Shown here: one piece after another, positions 1-9,880 of the stretch
How positions within the stretch are numbered: position 1 is the stretch's first letter
Layout of the letters: each line of letters opens with the position of its first letter
NCBI GenBank assembly: GCA_014607495.2
Contig: CP053163.1
Span: forward strand, 2,584,716 to 2,648,715
Direction: 5' to 3'
Source of the DNA: Carposina sasakii
Lineage: Eukaryota > Arthropoda > Insecta > Lepidoptera > Carposinidae
DNA length: 64,000 nt
Notes under the pieces: model-generated
Told to the model about the DNA's origin: nothing
Seen by the model: the letters and a program-made list of their open reading frames with translations, nothing else
Database searches by the model: none
Made by a program: the position numbers and the translations under genes

Positions 1-537
1 GATTTTGTCTTTAGTAATGGCATTTTGAAAATAGAAAAGCGGTCTAACAGAGACTTCACTTTTTTATAAGCTTTTACATATTTACCTTTTTCACCTGTCC
101 TCTTGTCTGAAACCAAATCTGGCAAGTTAAATTTGATCAACTTCCCGGTTTCCGATTGGGCCGAAATTTTGCATGCATATTCGTAAATCGGATGACAATG
201 CAATATTATTATGACAAAGAGCTGATCTGATGATGAACCTGGTGGCTAAAGGAACACCGTAATCAAACCACGCAACCCTATCGAGTATGTTTGATCAGTT
301 CATTTCATTAACAAATAATAAAAGCTTGTTTTGTAAAAAGGTTTTATAAACTGAAGCTTTTGTAAAGATATATAGGTAGGTAATTCTACTATCTTGCGCG
401 TGATTTCGGAACTAACATTTATTGTATTTAGGTGGAACCTACACAGATAGTCGAGCGAACACGAGAATAGGGTCCCAAATGAGACCTACATACTCTACAG
501 CTTTTAGCTACGTAGGCAACTAGGTAAAGTGCGTTGC
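1..537. other. Non-coding, no feature recognised
   Basis: AT-rich sequence with no reading frame of interest and no repeat that I could match elsewhere in the window. Confidence 0.4.
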
Positions 538-875
538 ACGAAATAGTTCCTTTGAACGATGGCGCTAGTTGCTATGTGTTTAACTATATTATCTATGTAA
601 CTGCATGCAAATAATGTTAGTTCCTAAAGCACGAACGGGAGTTATTCCATGAAACGCAGTCTACGTGTGAATTGGCAATAAGTGATCTCCGCCCGCACGC
701 GTTGGATTATTTTTAACTCGAGTGCGTTTCACCGTATAGTTTTCCTTTGGATGATGGCGCTAGTTACTATGTGCATGACCACATTTTCTCTGTCACTGAA
801 TATAAAATATATTAGTTCCGAATTCAGGCATAGGAGCTATTCTATGAAATGTATTCTACCGCCAAGTTTACCTAC
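538..875 (+). repeat. Two diverged direct repeat units
   Basis: Units at about 538-670 and 726-875 share the order ATGGCGCTAGTT, then TTAGTTCC, then a stretch reading as a short A/G-rich link followed by ATTCYATGAAA. The end of the second unit, inverted, resembles the sequence just inside the left arm of the long-TIR element at 9.9 kb (10021-10080). The stretch is therefore probably old transposon material. Single-frame ORFs here (for example 682-897) have no protein-like features. Confidence 0.45.
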
Positions 876-1179
876 ATGCGTGCTCTGTACTTTGTGAGAA
901 GCTAGTTTTAGTCACTTTTAGTGAGGGCGGTAGGTAGAGTCTGGGTGATACATCGATGCTAAGTTAGTAAATAAACTTTCTTGAGTTGGGTAAAAAGGCC
1001 GTATGTGATCTTGCGATCTAAATATCATATGTATCTAAGTACCTAAGTTATCTACTCAAAATTTAGTTATAGGTACCTACTGCATATAATAATTATAAAA
1101 ACGAAACAAATATGTACAAATTAAAGTAAAGAAAAAACCTCATTATTCACTAAAATACAATAAGACAGTACAAGTAGAG

Positions 1180-1897
1180 TTCGTATGTAAATGGGATAAC
1201 CTTATATGGGTTAAAATTTTTGAGGCAAGCACGAGTCGTCTTCGATTTAACATTGATGTAGAAATGACATGTTCAAAAAGCAATAACCGCGTCACAAGAT
1301 GGCGGCTAAAACTCTCGTTCGTTAGCGTCTCATTCGAAGTTGAAAATTCAAATTCATCCGCGTCATTTAGCTTCGTTCGCGACTGTTCGCGATTTCTCTG
1401 CGCGTGACATGTGACGTCATTAGTCAACTTCAATAACGCGCTCAATCAGTCTTGGTACTTTATTTATCTAGTGATAAATGAGATTGAAATAATTAGTTTT
1501 TTCCAACTAAAAGATGTAATTTAGAATTTAGTAAATATCTACTTTCTAATGATTTTATTAACATAAATTGCTTTGATGGAAGTAAAGTAATTAATAATAA
1601 GCAATTTCGTTCGTAAAAGTGAATGTATTGGATGTGTAATTCTGTTTTTTGACTTCTAATATTTATTAATTTCGGATTATGAAATAAGTAATGGCTTATT
1701 AAAAAACCGTTGTGTCACGACATGGATATCCTACTTTGATGATCTCGGTATGAGATTAGAGTAGAAGTATCCTTGTGTATTGATAAATAATAGCAAAAGT
1801 ATCAAAACTTTTCGCTCCACGTACAGTTCAGTGTCGCGAGCTCACGGCGACATGACGAATGGCCGCGCGCGAACGTTCCAATTTTAAATCTGCCGCG
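1180..1897. promoter_or_regulatory. CpG-containing unique block with CRE-like palindrome
   Basis: The stretch has more CpG than its surroundings (1300-1440 and 1810-1897) and contains TGACGTCA at 1412-1419, the full cAMP-response-element palindrome. No coding frame of any quality is present. It continues after the MITE at 1901-2354 into 2358-2420. A regulatory role is inferred only from composition and this one motif. Confidence 0.25.
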
Positions 1898-1900
1898 TAA

Positions 1901-2354
1901 GGCTGCCTGTCCATTGAAGCGGAGCGAGCTTGGGGAGCGGGGCGAGCGAGTATTGCGGAGCGGAGTTGCGGACTGTGTCTGTCCATTGACGCGGAGCGAG
2001 GCAGCGGAGTAGAGCGAGCGAGTATTGCGGAGCGGACTTGCGGCGCTAGGCCGAGTTCACGCGACGAGTCATTTGAGCGGAGGGCGGCGGGCGGTCAGTT
2101 CAGTTCATACTGTCATCCCATCCCCCGAGGCCGGTGCCCCGCTCCGCCGGCTCGCCCCGCCAGCTCGCTCCATCGACTCCCTCTGCTGCCCCGCACCGCT
2201 ACCTCGCGCCGCTTCCGAAAATGTATGAATATTTAATCTAGCTCACAAATCCCTTTCCACTGCAGCTGAGCGGAGTTTTTATGCTATCCTATTGGTTAAT
2301 ATTTCTCCGTTTCTCCACTCCGCAAGCTCGCTCCGCTTCAATGGACAGGCAGCC
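1901..2354. mobile_element. GC-rich MITE with TAA target duplication (PIF/Harbinger-like)
   Basis: Inverted repeats of about 35 bp start GGCTGCCTGTCCATTGAAGC at 1901 and end with the complement at 2354, almost without mismatch. TAA lies on both sides (1898-1900 and 2355-2357). A 3-bp TWA duplication is typical of the PIF/Harbinger superfamily. The left half repeats itself: CTGTCCATTGA followed by a GCGGAGCGAG-type stretch occurs at about 1906 and 1979. The GC-rich interior gives a spurious 67-codon frame. Confidence 0.75.
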
Positions 2355-2584
2355 TAACGCTCGCGCTAATGGCATTGTTTATGGAAGCTTGGCCGCGAAA
2401 CCTGCCAGTGACTTACAAATTTGCACGCGTGGATAGTGCAAATGAGCCTAAATCTCATGAAAATATATAAAATTATATATTTAGTTCTTACCTCTTCTTA
2501 GTGTAATAGGTAGTCTTCTCTATTCTGTGCCAAATTCTCCGGTCTTGTGCCAGTCGAAACCAATGCCATTTTTGTTATCACGTT

Positions 2585-2672
2585 ACATCAGTCTTTTGCA
2601 GTCCACTGTTGGACCTAGGCCTTTCCCGGGTACCTACGTCACAAGGCTACTGCCATAGGGAGGTTTAATGTT
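2585..2672 (-). mobile_element. Degenerate 3' end of an RTE-like LINE
   Basis: On the minus strand the stretch resembles the C-terminal coding end and 3' tail (GTCCANCAGTGGACTGCAA type) seen better at 3978, 48560 and 56395. It has several substitutions and no open frame. Confidence 0.6.
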
Positions 2673-3977
2673 GTCATATTAATATGAAAAATCCTTAGGT
2701 AGGCACTAGATACCAATTACACGTTTAAAATTGGGCTTATGTACAAATGACTTCCAGATTACAATATTAAGGTACTTTACTTATGTAGATATGTGTAGGG
2801 TAGAGCTACCTAGAGTTATATTAAGAGGTTTAGCGAACTGTGTGTGAGTGTGTATTTATGTACTTACCTATACCTCCATGGTCTCTGAAAAATTATCTTT
2901 TGCCACGAGTTTCTGGCGCAACATTAATATCGTTTTCCTTTTCAATGGATTAGTTTAAATGACGCTTGAAATTGTTTTAAGTGCATTTCGCCCTCTTTAT
3001 TAGAGGGTAAAGGAATAAGAACCTCGTTAGCAATGCAAAAAAGCATTAAGAAAAAATGTTCAAGTTTAAAAAACATTCGGAAAAATCATGAATTATCATA
3101 AAGATATCTTCAATGATCAGCTTTGAACAGAATATGGCTGCGTAGATTTTGACCAACGATAGATTGATTCAAAGGATGGTTTTCATTGCAAAAATACTTT
3201 TTTTTATGTACACTTTATATTTTTTCTTATAATCCACAGATTTGATTTTATTCGGTTTTTGTAGGTGTGATAATGACTGCATCTATTCAAGATTTATGTT
3301 TAAAACGTAAATATAATATGATAATATAATATAGGAAGCAATCCCACATTCATTATACATACAAATAACATCTTGCTTGTCAAATATACTTATATGTAAA
3401 GTTACATCTACCTCGCAGCGGGACCTCGTTCTCTAGGCAGACAGACAGACAGACAAATTAAGAGCGCTCACAACCAGATGTGTATGATATTCAAATTAAT
3501 ATTAGATTTATTTTAATGCGATTTTGTAATGATCATTCGATCATAGGTTTCTATTTAGTTCTTTTGATGTTATCAAGTACCTGGTACGGAGTTATTGGGT
3601 TTATCCAGGTAGTACCTACCTATATGGTTAATTTCTAAATTAAGTAATGCAAAACAATCTTGAATAAATGTAAGTACCCATATGTGACTTCGAGGCAATT
3701 TATTTTCATATCACTTCGCTTACCCACCCCTTTTATTGCAACCTGTACCTATGGTGACATTTCCCCTAAAAAACTATAAATTGCAAGTCAGTGTGCTAAT
3801 ATTTGTCACCACTCTGGTGGTGACAGATTGGCACGCACCAGTGGACCACCAGACGGTGAAATGAGGTGGAAGGTGAAGGGATAGCCAAGTCTGGGGGTTA
3901 ACGTTCGTATTCTTAGTCGTAATATGTCCCTTGAGGGCACTCGAGTGAGTGATTGTAGCAGAAGCAGTACTCGTAGG
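2673..3977. other. Non-coding; one short AGAC microsatellite
   Basis: No gene seen. A CAGA tetranucleotide run lies at 3438-3455. The rest is AT-rich with scattered TACCTA motifs. Confidence 0.4.
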
Positions 3978-4330
3978 TCGTCGTCAGCCTATTGCAGTCC
4001 ACTGCTGGACGTAGGCATCCCCCAGAGCACGCCACAAGGCTCGATCTCCCATCCAGTGGCATCCATCTTCCATCCAGTCACTACCACCCGCCTTCTTTAA
4101 GTCACCGGTCCATCTAGCCGGCCCCCTTATTACCTAACTAGCAAAAGCAAAGCGATAGTGAAAATTGTACAAAAAATCGCTGATTGCTTGTCAAATTCCT
4201 ATTAGGAAAACGAATCTCAAAGGAACTTTGACATTTCAAGGCGAATATTGTACATAATTTTCGCTATCGCTTTGCTTCCGCTTTACTATTGCAAATTAGG
4301 TAATCAGGGGGCGGAGGGCGTCCAACGCTA
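3978..4330 (-). mobile_element. RTE-like LINE 3' end, split by a MITE
   Basis: Read on the minus strand, with the MITE at about 4121-4311 skipped, an open frame runs through RPARWTGDLKKAGGSDWMED to the end motif AYVQQWTAIG and a stop. This is the C-terminus of RTE-type LINE polyproteins. The 3' tail is a short TGACGACG run. Only the last ~55 codons are preserved, so it is a 5'-truncated dead copy. The frame on the two sides of the MITE fits, which shows that the MITE came later. Confidence 0.75.
4121..4311. mobile_element. MITE, CCCCCTTATTACCTAA family (copy 1)
   Basis: About 190 bp with imperfect inverted ends: GCCCCCTTATTACCTAACTA on the left and the complement of a related sequence on the right. 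AAAGCAAAGCGATAG lies just inside the left end, with its complement inside the right. A second copy lies at 55930-56114. This copy sits inside the LINE end above. The target duplication is not clear. Confidence 0.7.
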
Positions 4331-4339
4331 CGCTTATTA

Positions 4340-4814
4340 AAATTACAATAGAAAATGAGTTTAATTTTGTCAAATTACATTTCCATTTCTTATGGTCCAG
4401 TTACCTAAGCCACCTAAGCATTCATGTACGTCTTCATTAATTGTCCAGAATCGATACAAGGGTCATTCCCAATCCGACCCATTCCTTTTGTCCAAACATG
4501 AGCGGGATCAAAAACACCCAAAACACTTAACCGGTTTAACATAAACCCGAAAAGCAAACTACATCCCTTACTTTACTACCTACTGTTTTCCTTTATTTAC
4601 CCTTCAAATAATAAAAATAAAAACGTACTAAAAAAGGTATAAAATGTCCAGAAGCGAAATGAAATGGAATGCAAATGTGAGGGTAAACAGATAAATAAAA
4701 TGTAAGTAGGTAGGTACGGGGCACGATTCTCACATCTCTTGACATATGTCTACACTCGACTTAATATAATTATACTTATTAGGCTATACAAAAATCTAAA
4801 ATTAAAAGGATACC
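4340..4814. other. Non-coding, no feature recognised
   Basis: AT-rich sequence with no gene or repeat match seen. Confidence 0.35.
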
Positions 4815-4816
4815 TA

Positions 4817-5197
4817 CAGGATGATTTTTGGTCGTCAACGTTTCCGAAAACTACGGAATCTCCTCATCATCACGATCATTTTTCTCCATGGAAGCATACC
4901 TGGGAAGTGTCTGGTTTCCAAAATATTAGGGTCCAAAGTTGAGTAAATAGACTGCGTTTTTCTGCATAAATGCACATAGACGCGCGTAGCAGGATTTTTT
5001 CACGAAAAATAATTGATATCTGTTTATAAAAAAACTAACATAAACACTAGACACTATAAATTTCGCACGATCAAGGAATTTAAAAAAAATTTTCAAAAAA
5101 AAAAAATTTTTTCCCAGTATTTTTTTGGCAATAACTTACTTTATTTCATGTATAGAATACGTACCCTTCGTTAAAGGTGGCCACAAAAAACACCCTG
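4817..5197 (+). mobile_element. TA-flanked MITE, CAGGATGATTTTTGG family (copy 1)
   Basis: 381 bp from CAGGATGATTTTTGG to a CACCCTG end, with TA on both sides (4815-4816 and 5198-5199). TA flanks and CAGGRTG ends suggest a Tc1/mariner-type origin. Other copies lie at 16004-16378, 24542-24830 and, inverted, 55034-55363. A 40-codon open tail shared between this copy and the 55-kb copy comes from the element and is not a gene. Confidence 0.8.
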
Positions 5198-5289
5198 TAT
5201 AGCGACTTGTAGGCCTCGGTTAATAAGTTGAAATATAAGTAAAAAATGGTAATATATTTGTTAGGTAGATCCCAAAATATCATGCAATA

Positions 5290-5784
5290 ATGGCGTGGGA
5301 CATAAGAATAGGGACCCAGTACCTACAATAGAATTTCTATTGTACAATAGAAATAGCTATCCAATGGCAATCAAAATATATAATAAATTATCAGATGACA
5401 TTAAAAATCTACCTTATACAATTTTTAAAATTAGGCTTAAGAAATGGCTAACTCAGCGGAATGCTTCTATTCCGTTGACGAATACTTAAAATATAAGAAC
5501 CGCAAATAATATTTTGACATAACGTTTAAATGTATTAATGGAATTATTAGATCCGAGTATAATTGTAATTATTTGATTTTTTTTGTACTTTGTGACATAG
5601 CTTTGTGTGATATCAGATATTTATAATGTAATTTAGAATACATATTATTAATTTTAAATTTTGTATGCAGTCTGACGACTCTGGTGAAATGTGCTGAACC
5701 AATATATATACCCTAACTAAATGATAAGATCTTTATGTACTACGTTTCTTGCAGAAATAAATATTCTATTCTATTCTATTCTAT
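5290..5784 (+). mobile_element. LINE 3' end with TATTC tail
   Basis: The frame at 5295-5489 contains SYPMAIKIYNKLSDDIKNLP followed by FKIRLKKWL, the pattern at the C-terminus of non-LTR retrotransposon reverse transcriptases (jockey/CR1 type). About 300 bp of 3' UTR follow, ending in AAATAAA and a (TATTC)n tail at 5762-5784. Only the last ~60 codons survive, so it is a 5'-truncated copy. Confidence 0.75.
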
Positions 5785-5785
5785 T

Positions 5786-5970
5786 GAATGAACGTCTTGG
5801 TGTTTTGTAGGCGATGGGCTGACCACATGTCACTACTAACCGAACTTTTACATCTTAACTATACCCTCAAAATTGGTCAGAAGTGGCACCATGTGGTTTT
5901 ATCGGCCCTTGGTGCTCTGCCTACCCCGTAAGGGATAAAGGCGTGATTATATGTATGTATGTATTCTATT
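5786..5970 (+). repeat. SINE-like repeat with ATGT tail (5'-truncated copy)
   Basis: Shares its whole length with copies at 7357-7615, 26467-26736 (inverted), 45835-45955 and 54245-54503. Marker parts are GGTCTTGGTGTTTTGTAGGC, then CTCAAAATTGGTCAGAAGTG, then CCTACCCCGTAAGGGATAAA, ending in (TGTA)n. The simple tail and 5' truncation suggest a retroposed element. Here it starts directly behind the TATTC tail of the LINE. Confidence 0.75.
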
Positions 5971-6094
5971 CCTACCATAGAATAACGAGACTATGCCCGG
6001 TACTATGGCTGATAGGTAGGTATCATAATTTTTAACATGATTTAGTCGTCTAAGTTCCTGTCTATTTACATTTCACTAGTTTTCCATACCTGCA

Positions 6095-6664
6095 AGCCTA
6101 GCTAGCCAAGCCTGCGAAACACGATATGATAAACCGATTTATCGATATTTAGTCTGTCGAAATACGATAAATATAGCCGACATTTTGAATTTTGTATAGA
6201 GACGATACGATTACGTACGATACGATATCCACGATCCGTGGTCATGCTAGGGGGGCTGGTAACTAATTAAGCCGGTACTTAGTTAAGTGATGGGTAAGAA
6301 GCAGTTGACCCTAAGGGGGCAAAGGGTTCAGAGAACACATTAACGGATTATCTGCTTAGGGTTAAGTACTCGAATTTGATGTAACAAGGAATCGAACGTA
6401 CCCACTTAGTTTGTAAAATGAACTAGGCAGGTACTTACCTACTTATTTTATAACAATGGCATATTTAATATGTAAATAGTTACCTGTCAGACGACGTCCA
6501 GCCCCCCTAGCATGACCACGCATCGTGAATATCGTATCGTACGATATCGTAACGTCTGTACAAAATTAAACATGGCGGCTATATTTATCGTATTTAAAGA
6601 CAGGCTAATTGTCGATAAATCCGTTTATCATATCGTGATTTGCAGGTCATGCTACTAGAGCTGC
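6095..6664. mobile_element. Long-TIR element A (arms 6095-6260 and 6497-6664)
   Basis: Two ~165-bp arms face each other. The outer ends carry a TAGCATGACCTGC-like sequence; the inner ends are CCAGCCCCCCTAGCATGACC on the right and its complement on the left. Both arms share ATAAACCGATTTATCGA-, TATTTATCG- and ATACGATATC-type blocks. The interior is only ~236 bp. Same arms and polarity recur at 9881-11012 and 31885-34306. Confidence 0.7.
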
Positions 6665-7356
6665 AGTCTTAACTTTGGGTAAATACCTATAGGTATGTCA
6701 ATCAACTGACACAGGATGTAACAAAAGGGCTAGGTATATTTTGCGAAATGCTATGAAAATAGTACACTGTAGGTAAATCTATCCACATTTGATAATTCAC
6801 ATGTATATTTTTCATGATTGTATGAACATTACCCCACCTATCTACTATCTATTGCGATTTTGCGTCTTGAATATCAGGGGAATTTTTTGGCCGCAACAGT
6901 TACATAAACAGAACAACTAACGCCATCTTTCAAAAGAACTATTTGGTGAGACGCATTAGAGTAGACTGGTCAAGGCGGCGCGACGCTCACAAAGATTTTC
7001 ACACTAATATAAATGTAGATACAGGCTGTTATTTTCTCAACACATTGTTGTGAGGTGAAGTAGATGTGAATAACATTAAACCTGTTGATATTCGCGGCTC
7101 TTTACGGCCCTCGTAATAAACGTTTATGTGCCACAACCCTATTTTGCTAGTAAGTAGGTAACTGAATTTCTTTCTGTGATTTGCTTGCGCCTACCTTTTA
7201 GTAGCTGGTAGGTTTAATGGTCCCTGCTCACTCTCGCTGATTAGCATACCTATCTAACTAATTTAGTAACATCATAGGTACGCAGATAATTATAGTAAAA
7301 GGATATTAATAATTCTACCTGTTTCTTATTTTAGTCCAGAAATCTGGGTATCTTTT
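6665..7356. other. Non-coding, no feature recognised
   Basis: No gene or clear repeat. AACTATTTGGTGAGACGCAT near 6940 is weakly like the repeat units at 538-875. Confidence 0.3.
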
Positions 7357-7615
7357 CTTCTATGCTGCTCTGGGGGTAAAAAAAAAACCTATAAAAAAAC
7401 AGCTGCTTCTCATCCCGGGCATACTGTACAAGTCAGTAGAAGGTCAAGAGGGTCTTGGTGTTTTGTAGTTGATGGGCTGACCAACTGTCACTACTAACCG
7501 AACTTTTACATATCAACTAACCCTCAAAATTGGTCAGAAGTGGCACCATGTGGTTCTATCGGCCCTTGATGCTTTGCCTACCCCGTAAGGGATAAAAGCG
7601 TGATTATATGTATGT
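7357..7615 (+). repeat. SINE-like repeat with ATGT tail (near full length)
   Basis: Begins TTCTATGCTGCTCTGG, followed by CCGGGCATACTGTACAAGTC and then the 3' part shared with the copy at 5786. The same start is present at 54245 and, inverted, at 26736, so this is probably the true 5' end. No tRNA-like A/B boxes were found in the head. Confidence 0.75.
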
Positions 7616-7744
7616 AAATCTAGGTAAAATGTATTACCATACACTACCTACCTACTTGTTACTTCGATTTTAGTAAGAAAATAAACTTTGATGGAACAAA
7701 AGGTTCTAATTATAGATAGAACAAAGGGAATATTCTCTAAAATG

Positions 7745-8250
7745 TTCACTCATCGTCGCCTGTCACCTTAGACTCACTAATGCGGGCGTGGGCTGCGTCT
7801 CAATCAATAGTTCCGCGCAAGCCCGGCCACGGCGAGACAATACGCGACAAAACACACCTAAATACTCTACGCTGCCAACACAGCTCGCAAAAATATCTTT
7901 AACCATGTACTATTCACAGGAACTATTCAAATAAAATAGTTCGTAATAGTACCTAGACGAATCAATTATTAAAATAAGAAAACATCAACCTGTACAGCAC
8001 AAAATGTCACCAACCAATACGATTCGAATTCTAAAATGTTTTCACAAAGAAAAGCTCGTTTGGGCGTGGCCAGCCAATCGCAAGTGTCACCCGCTGCGAC
8101 ATTGTGACAATATCAACCAATAGCGAGCGCGCGTGGGTGGCGGTGACAATTCTAACCAATCGTTAGGGCCCGCCTACTGACGTAGTTTTAACGTAATTTT
8201 AAACACGTGACGAAACAAGCGGGCCGCATTACGAGTAGTTCGCGAGAACA
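7745..8250. promoter_or_regulatory. CCAAT-rich, CpG-rich block; possible promoter
   Basis: Within 150 bp there are four ACCAAT/GCCAAT boxes (near 8015, 8075, 8119 and 8156), a GGGCGTGGCC GC-box-like site near 8061, GACGTAG and CACGTGAC (near 8206). CpG is much denser than in the flanks. Such clusters are usual in vertebrate and some insect promoters, but no transcript or coding exon can be attached here. Alternatively it is old transposon sequence. Confidence 0.3.
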
Positions 8251-8406
8251 TTATTAATAAAATATTTTTCTACTATTTTAAGTAGTAATACTATCTACTT
8301 AATTATAAATATGTACTTAGGTACTTACTACTCGTAACGTACCTAACCTATTTACTGCGACCATTAAACAGTAGAAATAGGCAGAATAAATTAGAATAGA
8401 GTTCCG

Positions 8407-8946
8407 GGTTAGTAGTCGATTCGCACAAAATTTGTTCGCACGAACGTACCAAACGTCCCCTTTCAAAAACAATATTATTTTATAAATGAAATTGTATTAG
8501 GCGTTACAATTCGGAAGTTCAAACATTCACTATGGGTGCGCCCACCACTTCTTTCTTAATTCTGTGTAGGTAATGTATTGGGTTTTAGAGTTTCATAATA
8601 ATTAGTGGTTTACTAATTTACTAATTTCTATAATCCAGAGGATGCCACGGTTGTTGGCGAAACATATGTAGATTATTTATCTAGTTTTTGATTTCGGAAT
8701 AGTGCAATGTATTGTCTTGCATGCTAGGTGCTCGGGTCTGGTTTCTCGTGGCGATTGTAGTTAGTGCAAGTGCCTGTTTTCGCAGTTATGAGTTATCAGA
8801 TCCGAGGGTCAGTGGAGGGTGTAGGGCCCGGTGGTGGGCGCACCCATAGTGAATAATATTAATTTAGTAGACGTTTCGCCCGAATGTATTGTAATCTATG
8901 TACCTATATTATAAATAATTAATTTTGTGCGAATCGACTATTAACC
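8407..8946. mobile_element. Foldback element with 27-bp TIRs, carrying a nested element
   Basis: The left end (8407-8433) and right end (8920-8946) are inverted copies with one or two mismatches, around the shared core GTCGATTCGCACAAAATT. The inner element at 8525-8854 divides it, leaving ~120 and ~90 bp of the host element. Confidence 0.65.
8525..8854. mobile_element. Nested element with 24-bp perfect TIRs
   Basis: 8525-8548 and 8831-8854 are exact inverted copies starting ATTCACTATGGGTGCGCCCA. The last ~110 bp (around GATCCGAGGGTCAG and GTGTAGGGCCCGGTGGTGGG) are shared with the insertion at 13963-14165. That relative has only weak inverted ends, so what mobilises the family is unclear. Confidence 0.65.
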
Positions 8947-9265
8947 TAGCGTTCCTTGTCTTGTTAAAGTTAGGAGTGTGATTAGAAGTGATTTTGTCAG
9001 AAGGTAGAGATATTATAGATTTGGCATGTTCAAGATAGTTTAGGTATTTTGGTGTAAAATTACTGATATCTCTAAAAATAGGGATGTTCTATATACCTAG
9101 GTACCTAACCTATGTTTGACTTATGCAGTGATATTTGAAGGTTATAATGGTGCTATTTATAGGTACCTACCTATTCAGTCAGCTAGGTACCTACCTACCA
9201 TCAGAGCGGCAAATTTTTTAGATTAGGTATCAATATTTAGGCGACTTGTACCTTGACCTACCTAC
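8947..9265. other. Non-coding with dense GGTACC motifs
   Basis: Mostly low-complexity TAGGTACCTACC sequence (9151-9205) and no gene. Confidence 0.4.
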
Positions 9266-9340
9266 GTATCTACAGGGTGTAACGAAAGGGGTAACTATTA
9301 TATATTATAAAATTATCAATAAAGAAATGGAAAAAATTCC

Positions 9341-9412
9341 TCACCCTGGTGGGAATCGAACCCACGTCCTCTGCATTCCGTGCCAGCGCTCTTACCACTG
9401 AGCCACCGGGTC
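9341..9412 (-). pseudogene. tRNA-like sequence, probably a pseudogene or SINE head
   Basis: 72 nt with a perfect D-stem (GCTC/GAGC), an AGTGGTAA loop, and a perfect T-arm (GTGGG-TTCGATT-CCCAC). The B box GGTTCGATTCC is intact. The acceptor stem pairs at only 5 of 7 positions and the anticodon stem at about 3 of 5. The loop ACGGAAT would give anticodon GGA (Ser), but the long variable arm of tRNA-Ser is missing. No CCA is encoded, as expected for a nuclear gene. About 70 bp to the left lies a CAGGGTGTAACGAAAGGGG terminus like those of the TA-flanked MITEs. Confidence 0.55.
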
Positions 9413-9482
9413 AATTACTCGGATGACGAATTTTACCATCTCTTTTTTTTAAATAACATTATTTGAAACGTTTTTTCATCTC

Positions 9483-9563
9483 GATAGCTATACATAAGCC
9501 AAATCTCGACAAACAAAGCTGAATCCCTCAGCACAATGTTATGTTGGCTTATGTATAGCTATC
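9483..9563. repeat. Short hairpin, 20-bp perfect arms
   Basis: GATAGCTATACATAAGCCAA (9483-9502) is the exact complement of 9544-9563, with a 41-nt loop. It is probably a tiny MITE remnant; the loop is long for a miRNA precursor. Confidence 0.6.
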
Positions 9564-9880
9564 TAAAAATTGTATGAAATCACGTCGACGCCCAAGTTTT
9601 TTTACCACAATGCGACACTTCCGTGTGGGAGTTCCCGTTATCGTCGCCGCCATTGGTCGGAACTTGTCACAAATGTCATTGTATATGTCACATAGAGAGG
9701 GATACACTGTTGCGTTTAGAACGGGAGAAAGCGGGATAGGTTGTCTCCATACTATAAAATAGTAATTTTATTTTACCTAGTTCGTAGTTCTACAGTTCGG
9801 CGGGAAAAACCAACCAGCTTCAGTTCTTTGTTTTCTGTTATATTTTTAAGTATTTAATAGATATTTGGTTGTTGTCTCTG

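Noticed and set aside
2025..2228. GC-rich 67-codon ORF
   Set aside because: Lies wholly inside the Harbinger-like MITE; GC-rich sequence with few stops explains it.
4739..5489. ORF at 4739-4942 with near-identical counterpart at 55238-55420, suggesting a conserved peptide
   Set aside because: Both are parts of copies of the same MITE; similarity reflects the element, not protein selection.
9341..9412. Functional tRNA-Ser(GGA)
   Set aside because: Mismatched acceptor and anticodon stems and no long variable arm.
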